64,000 bases of DNA from Rhodococcus sp. Leaf278 (GCF_001426085.1 NZ_LMRR01000013.1:18548-82547); one strand, 5' to 3'; shown: positions 7,784 to 16,743, numbered from the stretch's first letter. Translations and numbers: made by a program. Notes: generated by a model not told the origin, from the letters alone.

Positions 7784-9204
7784 TGGACAATCTCGTCAAC
7801 ATTCTCTACATCGTCGCCTTCGGCATGTTCATCTACGGGTTGATGGGTCTGACCGGACCGAAGACAGCCGTGCGTGGCAACCAGATCGCTGCTGTCGGCA
7901 TGTTCGTCGCCGTCGTGGCGACGCTGATCTCCATTCGTGACACAGAGAACTGGATCCTGATCATCGTCGGACTCGTCGTCGGCGTCGCGCTCGGAATCCC
8001 GCCGGCACGCAAGGTGAAGATGACCGCTATGCCGCAGCTGGTGGCGCTGTTCAACGGCGTCGGCGGCGGCACGGTCGCGTTGATCGCGTGGGCCGAATTC
8101 CTCGACACATCCGGGTTCTCGAACTTCAACCACGGTGAATCGCCGACGGTGCACATCGTCATCGGTTCACTGTTCGCGGCGATCATCGGTTCGATCTCGT
8201 TCTGGGGCTCGCTGATCGCTTTCCTCAAGCTGCAGGAGACTCTGCCCGGCTCGCCGATCACCATCGGCAAGTTGCAGCAACCGCTCAATGCCCTGCTGCT
8301 CATCGGTGCCGTCGCCGCTGCGGTGGTCATCGGCATCAACGCGATCCCGGGCGGCGGAGTATCGCAGTGGTGGATCGTCGCAGTTCTGGTGCTGGCGGGC
8401 ATCCTCGGTCTGACGGTGGTGCTGCCGATCGGCGGCGCGGACATGCCGGTGGTCATCTCGCTGCTCAACGCTCTGACGGGCTTGTCGGCAGCGGCCGCCG
8501 GTCTGGCGCTGAACAACACGGCGATGATCGTCGCGGGAATGATCGTCGGTGCGTCCGGCACGATCCTGACCAACCTCATGGCCAAGGCGATGAACCGTTC
8601 CATCCCGGCGATCGTCGCCGGTGGATTCGGCGGCGGCGATGCAGCTGCCGGGCCGGCCGGTGCCAGCGGCGGAACGGTCAAAGCAACGTCCGCCGCCGAC
8701 GCGGCGATCCAGATGGCCTACGCCAACCAGGTCATCGTCGTGCCCGGATACGGGTTGGCTGTTGCGCAGGCGCAGCATGCGGTCAAGGACATGGCCAAGT
8801 TGCTCGAGTCGAAGGGCGTCGAGGTCAAGTACGCCATTCACCCCGTCGCCGGTCGTATGCCGGGGCACATGAACGTGTTACTCGCCGAGGCCGACGTCGC
8901 GTACGACGCGATGAAGGAGATGGACGACATCAACGACGAGTTCTCGCGTACCGACGTCACGTTGGTCATCGGCGCGAACGACGTGACCAACCCTGCGGCG
9001 CGCAACGACCCGTCGAGCCCTATTCACGGGATGCCGATTCTGAACGTCGATCAGTCGAAGTCCGTCATTGTCCTCAAGCGATCGATGTCGTCGGGGTTCG
9101 CGGGCATCGAGAACCCTCTGTTCTTCGCCGAGGGCACGTCGATGTTGTTCGGTGACGCGAAGAAGTCGGTCTCGGAAGTGACCGAGGAGCTCAAGGCTCT
9201 CTAG
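7783..9204 (+). CDS. pntB: NAD(P) transhydrogenase subunit beta
   Basis: 473 residues, translationally coupled to pntAB. The first 270 or so residues are membrane helices of domain II. The C-terminal 200 residues are NADP-binding domain III: VIVVPGYGLAVAQAQHAV, HPVAGRMPGHMNVLLAEA, GANDVTNPAA and LKRSMSSGFAG. Proton re-entry through the membrane part drives NADPH formation from NADH. Length and motif order are normal. Transcription probably ends at the hairpin at 9229-9272. Confidence 0.94.
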   Translation: MDNLVNILYIVAFGMFIYGLMGLTGPKTAVRGNQIAAVGMFVAVVATLISIRDTENWILIIVGLVVGVALGIPPARKVKMTAMPQLVALFNGVGGGTVALIAWAEFLDTSGFSNFNHGESPTVHIVIGSLFAAIIGSISFWGSLIAFLKLQETLPGSPITIGKLQQPLNALLLIGAVAAAVVIGINAIPGGGVSQWWIVAVLVLAGILGLTVVLPIGGADMPVVISLLNALTGLSAAAAGLALNNTAMIVAGMIVGASGTILTNLMAKAMNRSIPAIVAGGFGGGDAAAGPAGASGGTVKATSAADAAIQMAYANQVIVVPGYGLAVAQAQHAVKDMAKLLESKGVEVKYAIHPVAGRMPGHMNVLLAEADVAYDAMKEMDDINDEFSRTDVTLVIGANDVTNPAARNDPSSPIHGMPILNVDQSKSVIVLKRSMSSGFAGIENPLFFAEGTSMLFGDAKKSVSEVTEELKAL

Positions 9205-9228
9205 TCACGACCTTCGCTCCCAGCGGGT

Positions 9229-9272
9229 GGGACGCTTCCGGCATCGATTCTCGATGTCAGCGGAAGCGTCCC
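9229..9272. terminator. Strong hairpin between pntB and the opposing gene
   Basis: GGGACGCTTCCG (9229-9240) pairs perfectly with CGGAAGCGTCCC (9261-9272), and the loop region holds a second perfect stem, CATCGA/TCGATG around TTC. ATTTTG follows on the plus strand. The right arm encodes the last codons of the minus-strand gene (stop 9257-9259), so the terminator is partly embedded in coding sequence and could act in both directions. Confidence 0.75.
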
Positions 9273-9979
9273 ATTTTGCGTTGGACGGCCATGGCCGCCG
9301 TATCCAACGGGTTGCGCGCTTCGCGGGCAGCGGCATCGGGGGAGTAGAGCATGACGATCGAGCATGCGGGCCACCACATGAAGACGACCAGCAATGCGCT
9401 TGCGATCCCGACGATCGATGCGGAACCGGTGATCAGGGCTGCCGCTGCCACCGCAAGCGTCGCGGTGGTGCCCAGACCGAGGACCACGGGTCGCCACGCC
9501 GAGGACGCCACCATGGATGCGGCACCGAGCAATGCCGTCGTGGCGACGAGCTGCCCGTGAGGAAGCCCGGTAGGCGCTACGGACGACCCGGCGAATTCAC
9601 GAGCGAGTTCGCCGGTCACCACCGACCCGATGGTGCAGGCGATCACCACCCCGATCCCGTACGGCAGTTTTCGTAGCACCGCTACCGCGGCGAGGACGGC
9701 AACGGCGATCAACACCGTCGTCACGTCGATGGCACCGAGCGCCGCGCTGGCCAGTGCTGCGACGGGAGTGGCGTCCGCAGACGCTGGTGATGCCATGTGC
9801 GGTGCAGAGATCAGCAGTGCCAGAAGCGCGCTTGCGGACAGGCCCGACACTGTCGCACGCGTGACAATGGCTCGACGACGCCGATGTGCCGAAGTACCAC
9901 CCCGTGCTGCGGTGCTCCCGGTTCGATGGGATCTGCGGATCGGTCCGCTCTCGAGGCTCGACGATGACATGACGGCCAC
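9257..9979 (-). CDS. Membrane protein resembling a PAP2 phosphatase with lost catalytic motifs
   Basis: 240 residues; GTG 9979 is the first start and ATG 9970 is a good alternative. An Arg-rich cytoplasmic head of about 40 residues is followed by five or six hydrophobic helices and a basic tail (VQRKMGRFR). The arrangement of helices and the stretch LPHGQLVATTALLGAASMVA recall actinobacterial PAP2 enzymes, where this position reads PSGH. The expected later SR/His-Asp motif is replaced by GSASIVGIASALL. If the relationship is right, this is a non-catalytic relative; otherwise it is an unknown integral membrane protein. Single-gene unit with its own long upstream region. Confidence 0.6.
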   Translation of the reverse strand: MAVMSSSSLESGPIRRSHRTGSTAARGGTSAHRRRRAIVTRATVSGLSASALLALLISAPHMASPASADATPVAALASAALGAIDVTTVLIAVAVLAAVAVLRKLPYGIGVVIACTIGSVVTGELAREFAGSSVAPTGLPHGQLVATTALLGAASMVASSAWRPVVLGLGTTATLAVAAAALITGSASIVGIASALLVVFMWWPACSIVMLYSPDAAAREARNPLDTAAMAVQRKMGRFR

Positions 9980-10033
9980 AGTGCCCGATCAGCCTGAACG
10001 AAGCGTGTGAGGAACTCGAGAGCCCGCTGAATG

Positions 10034-10055
10034 GTTTCGGTAACGTTTCGGTCAC
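10034..10055. promoter_or_regulatory. 11-bp tandem direct repeat, OmpR-family-like box
   Basis: GTTTCGGTAAC (10034-10044) is followed directly by GTTTCGGTCAC (10045-10055), one mismatch. This gives GTAAC-N6-GTCAC with an 11-bp period, the geometry bound by OmpR-type response regulators such as GlnR, MtrA and PhoP. It sits about 55 bases upstream of the PAP2-like membrane protein gene at 9979. Which regulator binds is not deducible. Confidence 0.4.
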
Positions 10056-10364
10056 AGTGACACGTTCGGGCTCCCTCTCTGGTTCCGAGGCCAGCCGGAA
10101 CGCTCCGGGTAGCGACGCAGGTAGGTAAAAGTGCCTCAATGCGGGTGGCAAGAATGTTTTACGGGGCACGAGCAACCCTGAGGTTCGATACCGATTGCCA
10201 CCATTTCGCTGGTCGTGTGGCTGCTTCTGGATGGATGCCGTCGGCAGAGGGTGTGGTATCAGGCCGTCTACCTGGGCTTTGTCGTGTTCGTTGTCCGCGA
10301 TCACAGCAATTCGTAAAGCAAACTATGACTTCGTTGCAAGACGTTGATTGGATGGGTCCAAGTA

Positions 10365-10380
10365 TGTGACGATAGTCACA
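10365..10380. promoter_or_regulatory. CRP/GlxR-type binding site
   Basis: TGTGA-CGATAG-TCACA matches the CRP-family consensus TGTGA-N6-TCACA at all ten fixed bases, and flanking bases extend the palindrome to TATGTGAC/GTCACATA. It lies 173 bases upstream of the small gene at 10553. CRP (Rv3676) in mycobacteria and GlxR in corynebacteria use this motif in response to cAMP. Confidence 0.7.
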
Positions 10381-10552
10381 TAGTCCGGCTCACCTAGAGC
10401 GAGACCGACCAAAAGGGCGTAGTTTCAGCCGCATCGGAAAACCGTGTTTCGTTGTTACACGCAAATCGGTAACGATCTGAACACGGTATCCGGAGCAAGT
10501 CGAAGGCGAACTTCGCCATGAATCGGACGCCGGAAACTCGAAGGAGAAGAAC

Positions 10553-10879
10553 ATGACCGCAATGTCTCAGGGACAGCTCGATATGGTCCGCGCGTTCTTT
10601 TGCAACGAGTTCCAAGCGGACTCTCTCGATCGGTCCGTCATGCCCGAGCCTACCGCCGAAGCCGTGACCGAGTGGATCCATGCGTTGGCCACCAGCGGAC
10701 TCTTCGCCCCGGCCGAGGTGCACAACATTTCTTCGGTCTGGAATGCCGAGCCGGATGCGCTGGTTGCGTTGCTCGTCGGTGAGGTGGACGAGATTGCCGT
10801 CAAGCGTCACGGTGCGTCGGTGCCTGCGGCCGCGATCGCTACCCCGGCGCTGATCTCGGCCTTCGAACGCGCCAGCTGA
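10553..10879 (+). CDS. Uncharacterised 108-residue protein, paralogue of the gene at 4689
   Basis: ATG preceded by AAGGAGAAG, a strong ribosome site. An acidic, soluble, helix-rich protein. EWIHALATSGLFAPAEVHNI and the W.AEPD.L..LLVGEVDEI block align without gaps with the 103-residue protein at 4689-5000; the spacing from the shared EF to EW is also identical (23 residues). It adds a C-terminal Ala-rich tail (VPAAAIATPALISAFERAS) that the other lacks. Family and function unknown. A CRP/GlxR-type site upstream suggests cAMP-responsive expression. Confidence 0.85.
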   Translation: MTAMSQGQLDMVRAFFCNEFQADSLDRSVMPEPTAEAVTEWIHALATSGLFAPAEVHNISSVWNAEPDALVALLVGEVDEIAVKRHGASVPAAAIATPALISAFERAS

Positions 10880-10976
10880 CTCCCTGCCCTCGAAGGGGCC
10901 TGCGCTTCGCTACGATCATCCGATTGGATGACAGCAGTCGACGATTCTTCGTCGCGCAGCGAAATGAGGGCACTGA

Positions 10977-12002
10977 ATGGGCGCGGTGGGACTGGACGAA
11001 GATGCGGTGTCGACCTGGATCGAAGGATTGGGAATCGGCGCGACGTCCCCGCTGACCTACCGTCGAATCGGAAACGGGCAGTCCAATCTCACGTTCGAGG
11101 TCCGGGACGCAGCAGGATCCTCGTGGGTTCTTCGCCGACCCCCGCTCGGACACCTGCTGGCCTCCGCGCACGATGTGGTGCGTGAACACCGAATTCTGTC
11201 GGCGTTGCAGAACACAGCGGTGCCGGTTCCGAAAATGATTGCAATGACCGAGGATTCGTCGATCTCCGATGTTCCTCTGGTGCTCATGAGTTTCGTGGAC
11301 GGTGTTGTGGTCGATTCGGTTGCGGCGGCCGAGCAACTCGACATCGACCACCGTCGCCGAGTCGGGCTCGGTCTGACCGTAGCGCTCGCCGACATTCACC
11401 GCGTCGATCTCGAGTCGTCCGGCCTCAACGACCTGGCAAGCCACAAGCCCTACGCCGCTCGTCAGCTCGCCCGATGGACCAAGCAATGGGAGTCCTCGCG
11501 CACCAGGGACGTACCCGGGATCGATTCTCTCGCAGCCAGACTCGCAGCCGGCATTCCAGAGCAGCACGAAGTGGCCCTGGTACACGGAGATTTTCACCTC
11601 AGCAACGTCATCACCGCCCGCGACGACGGCCGAGTAGCTGCGGTCGTCGACTGGGAGCTGTGCACACTCGGGGATCCGCTGGCAGATCTCGGCGGACTGC
11701 TGGCCTACTGGCCACAAGCCGACGACGGGGTCGCGGGCCCGTTCATGGCGTCGACATTGCCCGGATTCCCCACCAGGTCCGAGCTCGTCGACTCATACGC
11801 TCAGCACACGGGGCGCGATGTCTCCGACGTCGGATTCTGGCAGGTTTTGGCGTTGTGGAAGCTCGCGATCATCGCGGAAGGCGTCATGCGCCGCATGGAA
11901 GCGGACTCGAGAAACAGAGCGATCGCGGGCGGTCCCACCACGACGCTCATCGACGACATCGTCACCCGTGCGGTGAACACCGCCGACGACATCGGCCTGT
12001 AG
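10977..12002 (+). CDS. Phosphotransferase family protein (APH fold, acyl-CoA dehydrogenase-associated type)
   Basis: 341 residues; ATG 10977 has GAGGG 7-11 bases upstream. Kinase-like fold: YRRIGNGQSNLTFEV glycine loop (near 28-42), SWVLRRPP with the ATP-binding position, catalytic loop HGDFHLSN (near 202) and the metal-binding VDWELCTLGDPLADLG. This subfamily is fused to or neighbours acyl-CoA dehydrogenases (ACAD10/11, FadE36 group) and is thought to phosphorylate hydroxyacyl-CoA intermediates, rather than antibiotics. Here it converges with a thioesterase gene. The substrate is not determined. Confidence 0.85.
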   Translation: MGAVGLDEDAVSTWIEGLGIGATSPLTYRRIGNGQSNLTFEVRDAAGSSWVLRRPPLGHLLASAHDVVREHRILSALQNTAVPVPKMIAMTEDSSISDVPLVLMSFVDGVVVDSVAAAEQLDIDHRRRVGLGLTVALADIHRVDLESSGLNDLASHKPYAARQLARWTKQWESSRTRDVPGIDSLAARLAAGIPEQHEVALVHGDFHLSNVITARDDGRVAAVVDWELCTLGDPLADLGGLLAYWPQADDGVAGPFMASTLPGFPTRSELVDSYAQHTGRDVSDVGFWQVLALWKLAIIAEGVMRRMEADSRNRAIAGGPTTTLIDDIVTRAVNTADDIGL

Positions 12003-12006
12003 ACCG

Positions 12007-12480
<474 letters not shown>

Positions 12481-12490
12481 GAACGAGACA

Positions 12491-13708
12491 CTAGCCAGTG
12501 TCCTCGGGGGTAGTGGGCACCGGGGACTGCCGACGTAGAACGGACCGCACCACGAGCCCGACGGCCAATGCCCAGAACGCCGATCCGATTCCGGCGAACG
12601 TCAGGCCGGACGCGGCGACGAGGAACGTCAGAACGGTCGCTTCCCTGTCCGACGGGTGTTCGAGTGCTCCGAACAACGACGCGGCGAGCGTTCCCAGCAA
12701 GGCCAGTCCGGCAACGGTTTCCACCACTCCGGCAGGTGCAGCGGCCACCAGAGTTGCCAGAGCCGTGGCCAACAGTGCGAGCACGAGATACGAGCAACCG
12801 GCGGAGAACGCCGCGATCCATCGCCGCTTCGGGTCCGGGTGTGCGCCGGGATTGGCCGACAGCGCGGCACTGATGGCGGCGAGGTTGATCGTGTGACCAC
12901 CGGCGAATGCGCCCAGGACGGTACCGGTTCCGGTGACCGTCATCGATGCACGCCACGGGATTCGGAAACCGAACGATGCCATGACGGTGGTGCCAGGAAT
13001 GTTCTGCGACGCCATCGTGACGATGTACAGCGGTACGGCGATCCCTATCGTGGCCTGCCATGTCCAGTGCGGAACCGTCCAGTCGATTCCGGGAACGAGA
13101 TCGGACGGCGCGATCGAGGTGTCGCTGCCGATCAAGTCTGCGGCGATGACCGCAGCCGCGGCAACGAACGCTGCCGGCACTGCCCATCGGGTGCTGAAAC
13201 GGAGAACGACGAGCCACACGACTGCCACCGGCGCTATCAGCGCGGGGGAGTCGGCGAAGGCGGCCACCGGAGCCGAGCACAGGGGTAGGAGAACCCCCGC
13301 CAACATTGCCTGGGCAAGAGGGACCGGAATGCGCGAGACCAGCGCGCCCAGTCTGGGCCAGAGGCCGGTCAAGACGATCAGGACGCCGACCGTGACGAAC
13401 GCTCCCACGGCGGCGGGCCACCCTCCGGCCACCACGCCGGTTCCGGCCAGCAGCGCCGCACCGGGCGTCGACCATGCCAAGGTGATGGGCTGTCGGTATC
13501 GGCGGGCCAGCCACATCATGCCCAGTGCCTGCGTCACGCACAGCGCCGACAATCCGGACGCCGCCTCTGCCGGGCTGGCACCGACCGCGCGCAACCCGGT
13601 CAGCACGACGGCGAACGAGCTCGTGAAACCTACCAACGCGGCGACGATTCCGGCGCTGATGGGAGTCGAGAGTGGAGTCGGTCCGTAGGCGGAATCGGCA
13701 GCGGTCAC
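12491..13708 (-). CDS. benE: BenE family benzoate/H+ symporter-like transporter
   Basis: 405 residues from GTG 13708. About 12 hydrophobic segments; the BenE hallmarks are present: GFTSSFAVVLTGLRAVGASP near the N-terminus, ITLAWSTPGAALL, and ASQNIPGTTVMASFGFRIPW (near 235). BenE proteins are inner-membrane transporters annotated for benzoate uptake. No benzoate-catabolic genes are in the window, so the substrate is an inference from family only. The downstream thioesterase is probably co-transcribed. Confidence 0.85.
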   Translation of the reverse strand: MTAADSAYGPTPLSTPISAGIVAALVGFTSSFAVVLTGLRAVGASPAEAASGLSALCVTQALGMMWLARRYRQPITLAWSTPGAALLAGTGVVAGGWPAAVGAFVTVGVLIVLTGLWPRLGALVSRIPVPLAQAMLAGVLLPLCSAPVAAFADSPALIAPVAVVWLVVLRFSTRWAVPAAFVAAAAVIAADLIGSDTSIAPSDLVPGIDWTVPHWTWQATIGIAVPLYIVTMASQNIPGTTVMASFGFRIPWRASMTVTGTGTVLGAFAGGHTINLAAISAALSANPGAHPDPKRRWIAAFSAGCSYLVLALLATALATLVAAAPAGVVETVAGLALLGTLAASLFGALEHPSDREATVLTFLVAASGLTFAGIGSAFWALAVGLVVRSVLRRQSPVPTTPEDTG

Positions 13709-13818
13709 GAGTGTCGATCATGCACGGTCGGTCGCATCTTTCCCAGTGAACGAGTCCGCGATACTCCTCGGGTAGCGGAATACCGTCGAGGTGGTGCCGA
13801 CGTCGCGTAGTCTTCGGT

Positions 13819-13832
13819 TGGACCGGACCAGT
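13819..13832. promoter_or_regulatory. Candidate DasR-type operator upstream of the GntR gene
   Basis: The minus strand reads ACTGGTCCGGTCCA, matching 11 of 14 bases of the DasR-responsive element core ACTGGTCTAGACCA. It is 41 bases before the GTG start of the GntR/HutC regulator and suggests autoregulation. Confidence 0.55.
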
Positions 13833-13872
13833 CCGTACCGCTGGTTCGGCGAATGACCGAAAGGCCGGCGCA

Positions 13873-14622
13873 GTGGTGATGCCTGTACACCTGAGGGACA
13901 GTCAGGTCCCGAAACACGAACAATTGCGCGCAATTCTGTTGCACCGCTGCACCAAGGAACTCCAGCCGGGCGATCTGATGCCGAGCGAGCGCAAGCTGAT
14001 GGAAGACTACGGCGTCAGCCGTATCACCGTCAGGGAAGCGATCGGTCAACTCGTCAACGACGGTCATCTGGTGCGCGTGCGCGGCAAGGGCACGTTCGTG
14101 GCCAGCCGGACCGTGCAATCTCGTCTGCATCTGGCGTCGTTCTCGGAGGAAATGCGTGCACAAGGATTGACGCCGACGACCGTGGTGCTTTTTGCGCGGC
14201 TCGAAAAACCCTCGGCGGCAACCGTTCGCGCCCTCGGGCTGGCCGCCGGGGAGCAGACTTACCACATCAAGCGGCTGCGGCTTGCCGATGCCGAGCCGGT
14301 GAGCGTCGACGACGGTTGGTACCGGGCCGGACTGCTTCCGGACCTGATCGATCACGATCTGAGTCAATCGATCTACGAGGCTGTGCGCAATCACTACGGC
14401 CTGACGATCGACCGGGCCGAGCAGACCGTCAAAGCGACTGCAGCCGATAGTGATACGGCGACCCTGCTGGGGACCAAGCGCGGCGCACCGGTGTTGTACT
14501 TCGACCGCGTCTCCTTCAGCGGTGGTGAGCCGCTCGAGCACGCCGAGAGTTGGTATCGATGCGATCGATACCAACTGTCGATGGAGGTGGAAGGGCAGCG
14601 ACGCACCACGCCGCGTCGGTGA
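13873..14622 (+). CDS. dasR: GntR/HutC family regulator, DasR/NagR-like
   Basis: 249 residues from GTG 13873; GTG 13876 and ATG 13879 are equally possible. N-terminal winged helix (residues 15-80) with LMPSERKLMEDYGVSRITVREAIGQL, hinge VRVRGKGTFVA, and C-terminal UTRA ligand domain including FSEEMRAQGL and the closing EHAESWYRCDRY. DasR/NagR proteins repress amino-sugar uptake and are released by glucosamine-6-phosphate or GlcNAc-6-phosphate. Location next to EIIA/EIIB/EIIC and nagAB supports this. The symbol is given on context and motif, not on a search. It converges with the EIIA gene, leaving a two-base gap. Confidence 0.8.
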   Translation: MVMPVHLRDSQVPKHEQLRAILLHRCTKELQPGDLMPSERKLMEDYGVSRITVREAIGQLVNDGHLVRVRGKGTFVASRTVQSRLHLASFSEEMRAQGLTPTTVVLFARLEKPSAATVRALGLAAGEQTYHIKRLRLADAEPVSVDDGWYRAGLLPDLIDHDLSQSIYEAVRNHYGLTIDRAEQTVKATAADSDTATLLGTKRGAPVLYFDRVSFSGGEPLEHAESWYRCDRYQLSMEVEGQRRTTPRR

Positions 14623-14624
14623 GA

Positions 14625-15089
14625 TCAGGGCAGCTCGAACAACGGATCACCCGTGGACACATCGGTGCCGACGTACGCGCTCGTGATCGAATCCGGTCTC
14701 GAATCCATCAGGACGACGGGCACGACATCGGAGTAACCCGCTGCTGCGATGGCGGCAGGGTCGTAGGTGACGACGAGATCGCCCGCCTGCACCGAATCGC
14801 CCTCGGCTGCAACGAGATCGAAGCCTGCACCCTTCATCTTCACGGTGTCTATTCCGATGTGCACCAGTACACCCGCCTTGTCGTCGGTGAAGACCACGAA
14901 CGCGTGCGGATGAAGCTTGAGAATTTTGCCTGCGACCGGAGAACGAACCTCGACGGGACCGTCGCTCGCGGCCGGTTGCAGTGCAACACCGGAACCCACC
15001 ATCTGTGCGGAGAACACCGGATCGGGCACGTCGGCGAGCGAGATCACCTGGCCGGCAACGGGGCTGAGGACAAGGTTGGCGTCGTTCAC
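14625..15089 (-). CDS. crr: PTS EIIA component, glucose/GlcNAc family (Crr-type)
   Basis: 154 residues from a GTG at 15089 that overlaps the EIIB stop by four bases. EIIA-Glc fold: LVLSPVAGQVISLADVPDPV start, PVAGKILKLHPHAFVV with His62, and VLVHIGIDTVKMKG with His77, the residue phosphorylated by HPr. It passes phosphate to EIIB. As in Streptomyces, the three PTS domains are on separate polypeptides. A longer upstream open frame has no coding character. Confidence 0.92.
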   Translation of the reverse strand: MNDANLVLSPVAGQVISLADVPDPVFSAQMVGSGVALQPAASDGPVEVRSPVAGKILKLHPHAFVVFTDDKAGVLVHIGIDTVKMKGAGFDLVAAEGDSVQAGDLVVTYDPAAIAAAGYSDVVPVVLMDSRPDSITSAYVGTDVSTGDPLFELP

Positions 15090-15316
15090 AGAATGTCTTC
15101 GATGTCTTCTGCGAGCGTATCCGCTTCGGGGCCGACGATGACCTGAACGGCTGTGCCCTTGTGGAACACCCCGTGGGCGCCCGCCGCTTTGAGTGCAGCC
15201 TCGTCGACCAACGAGCCGTCTTTCACTTCCGTGCGAAGCCGAGTGATGCACGCTTCGATCTCGACGATGTTGTCGGCACCGCCGAGGCCCTTCACGATCG
15301 CGTCCGCCTTGGACAT
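15086..15316 (-). CDS. nagF: PTS EIIB component, GlcNAc/glucose type
   Basis: 76 residues, ATG. Complete small EIIB domain; the phospho-accepting Cys23 lies in IEACITRLRTEVKD, the invariant motif of this family. It moves phosphate from EIIA to the sugar bound by EIIC at the inner membrane face. Transcribed divergently from the EIIC gene, so the two halves of the transporter are driven from the shared 15317-15495 region. The name follows the Streptomyces usage for a lone EIIB. Confidence 0.92.
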   Translation of the reverse strand: MSKADAIVKGLGGADNIVEIEACITRLRTEVKDGSLVDEAALKAAGAHGVFHKGTAVQVIVGPEADTLAEDIEDIL

Positions 15317-15373
15317 GGTGCGTTCCTACTTTCTTCTCGGCTGCGACCCTGTCGGTTGGATCACAAGTCTGGG

Positions 15374-15418
15374 TTGACACGAGCTTGCCACCTGGTCAAA
15401 CTACAACTGGTAATGACC
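15374..15418 (+). promoter_or_regulatory. nag PTS control region: promoter and candidate DasR operator
   Basis: A perfect TTGACA -35 box lies at 15374-15379. ACTGGTAATGACC (15406-15418) matches 10 of 13 bases of the DasR core, and a half site CTGGTC occurs at 15392-15397. The -10 region between them is weak (CAAACT, 17 bases after the -35). An operator overlapping the promoter would repress nagE-nagA-nagB and perhaps the divergent EIIB-EIIA pair. Confidence 0.5.
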
Positions 15419-15495
15419 GGACAGTACCCCTGATGGCACTCGGTCACAACAGCGAAATCCACCCTCGAAGGATCAGCCTCGAAGAGAAGGTCGCC

Positions 15496-16743
15496 ATGAC
15501 CCCGAAGAACACGGACTCGGTCGATACCGAGTCGAAGAAGGACTCCCGATCGTTGGCCGGACTGCAGCGGTTCGGTCGCAGTCTCATGCTTCCCATTGCC
15601 GTTCTACCTGCTGCAGGAATCTTGCTCAGGCTCGGCCAAGACGACCTGCTGGGCAGATTCAGTGCGCTCGAGACCGCCGCCGCCGTCATCTCGGCCGCCG
15701 GTCAGGCTGTGTTCACCTGGCTTCCCCTGATCTTTGCCGTCGGTATTGCCATCGGCTGGGCCAAGAAGTCGGACGGCTCGACGGCGCTCGCTGCGGTCGT
15801 CGGCTACATGGTGATGAACGGAGTCTTCACGGCGATGTCACCGGTGGTGCTCGACGGCAAGGTCGATGCCAACGGTGACCCGGCGGTGATCGACTACGGC
15901 GTTCTCGCGGGCATCGTCATCGGTCTGCTCTCGGCAATCCTCTGGCAGCGGTTCTACCGTCAGAAGTTGCCCGATTATCTCGGTTTCTTCAGCGGCCGCC
16001 GGCTGGTGCCGATCCTGACAGCGATCACCGGTCTCGTTGTCGCCGTCATCATGTCGTTCATCTACCCGCTCTTCTACAGTGCGCTCAACTGGGTCGGCAA
16101 CACTGTCGCCGATCACAGCGTGGTGGGCAGCGGTATCTACGGATTCGCCAACCGCATGCTCATTCCGACCGGGCTGCACCACATTCTGAATTCCGTGGTC
16201 TGGTTCCTCGTCGGCGACTACCAGGATGCGAGCGGTCAGTTGGTGCGCGGCGACCTCAACCGGTTCTTCGCCGGCGACCCGTCCGCTGGAGTGTTCATGA
16301 CCGGATTCTTCCCGATCATGATGTTCGCACTTCCCGCGGCAGCATTCGCGATCTACCGCAATGCCAAGCCTTCCCAGAAGAAGATCGTCGGTGGAATCAT
16401 GTTGTCCACCGGCCTGACTGCTTTCGTCACCGGAATCACCGAGCCGCTCGAGTATTCGTTCATGTTCGTCGCCTGGCCGCTCTACATCATTCACGCGGTC
16501 CTGACCGGAACGTCGATGGCGCTGACCAATGCTCTCGGAATTCATGACGGATTCTTCTTCTCCGCGGGTGGTATCGATTACCTGCTCAACTACGGAATCG
16601 CCACCAAGGCATGGCTTTTGATCCCCATCGGTCTCGTGTACGCGGCGATCTATTACGTGCTGTTCAGCTTCGTCATCAAGAAGTGGAACCTGCGTACCCC
16701 CGGTCGCGAGGACGACGTGGTGGCCGAACCGACCCAGGCATGA
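15496..16743 (+). CDS. nagE: PTS EIIC component, N-acetylglucosamine/glucose family
   Basis: 415 residues from ATG 15496, chosen because GAAGAGAAGG lies 5 bases upstream and the residues before it look untranslated. Membrane channel domain: LMLPIAVLPAAGILLRLG, FAVGIAIGWAKKSDGSTALAAVVGY, LIPTGLHHILNSVVWF, and the substrate-loop segment GITEPLEYSFMFVAWPLY with the conserved Glu. It imports and phosphorylates the amino sugar together with the separately encoded EIIB and EIIA. Its stop overlaps the nagA ATG. GlcNAc specificity is inferred from nagAB. Confidence 0.9.
   Translation: MTPKNTDSVDTESKKDSRSLAGLQRFGRSLMLPIAVLPAAGILLRLGQDDLLGRFSALETAAAVISAAGQAVFTWLPLIFAVGIAIGWAKKSDGSTALAAVVGYMVMNGVFTAMSPVVLDGKVDANGDPAVIDYGVLAGIVIGLLSAILWQRFYRQKLPDYLGFFSGRRLVPILTAITGLVVAVIMSFIYPLFYSALNWVGNTVADHSVVGSGIYGFANRMLIPTGLHHILNSVVWFLVGDYQDASGQLVRGDLNRFFAGDPSAGVFMTGFFPIMMFALPAAAFAIYRNAKPSQKKIVGGIMLSTGLTAFVTGITEPLEYSFMFVAWPLYIIHAVLTGTSMALTNALGIHDGFFFSAGGIDYLLNYGIATKAWLLIPIGLVYAAIYYVLFSFVIKKWNLRTPGREDDVVAEPTQA

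Larger units (their letters stand above)
9980..10552. other. 573-base divergent intergenic region
   Basis: No convincing gene: short open frames such as 10139-10369 have arbitrary composition. It holds an 11-base tandem direct repeat near the minus-strand gene, a perfect CRP/GlxR palindrome, and an unusually long leader before the gene at 10553. Local GC is lower than in the flanking genes, consistent with regulatory DNA. Confidence 0.6.

Noticed and set aside
10139..10369. 76-codon open frame in the intergenic region
   Set aside because: No ribosome site, arbitrary composition, and its end overlaps the CRP-type site.
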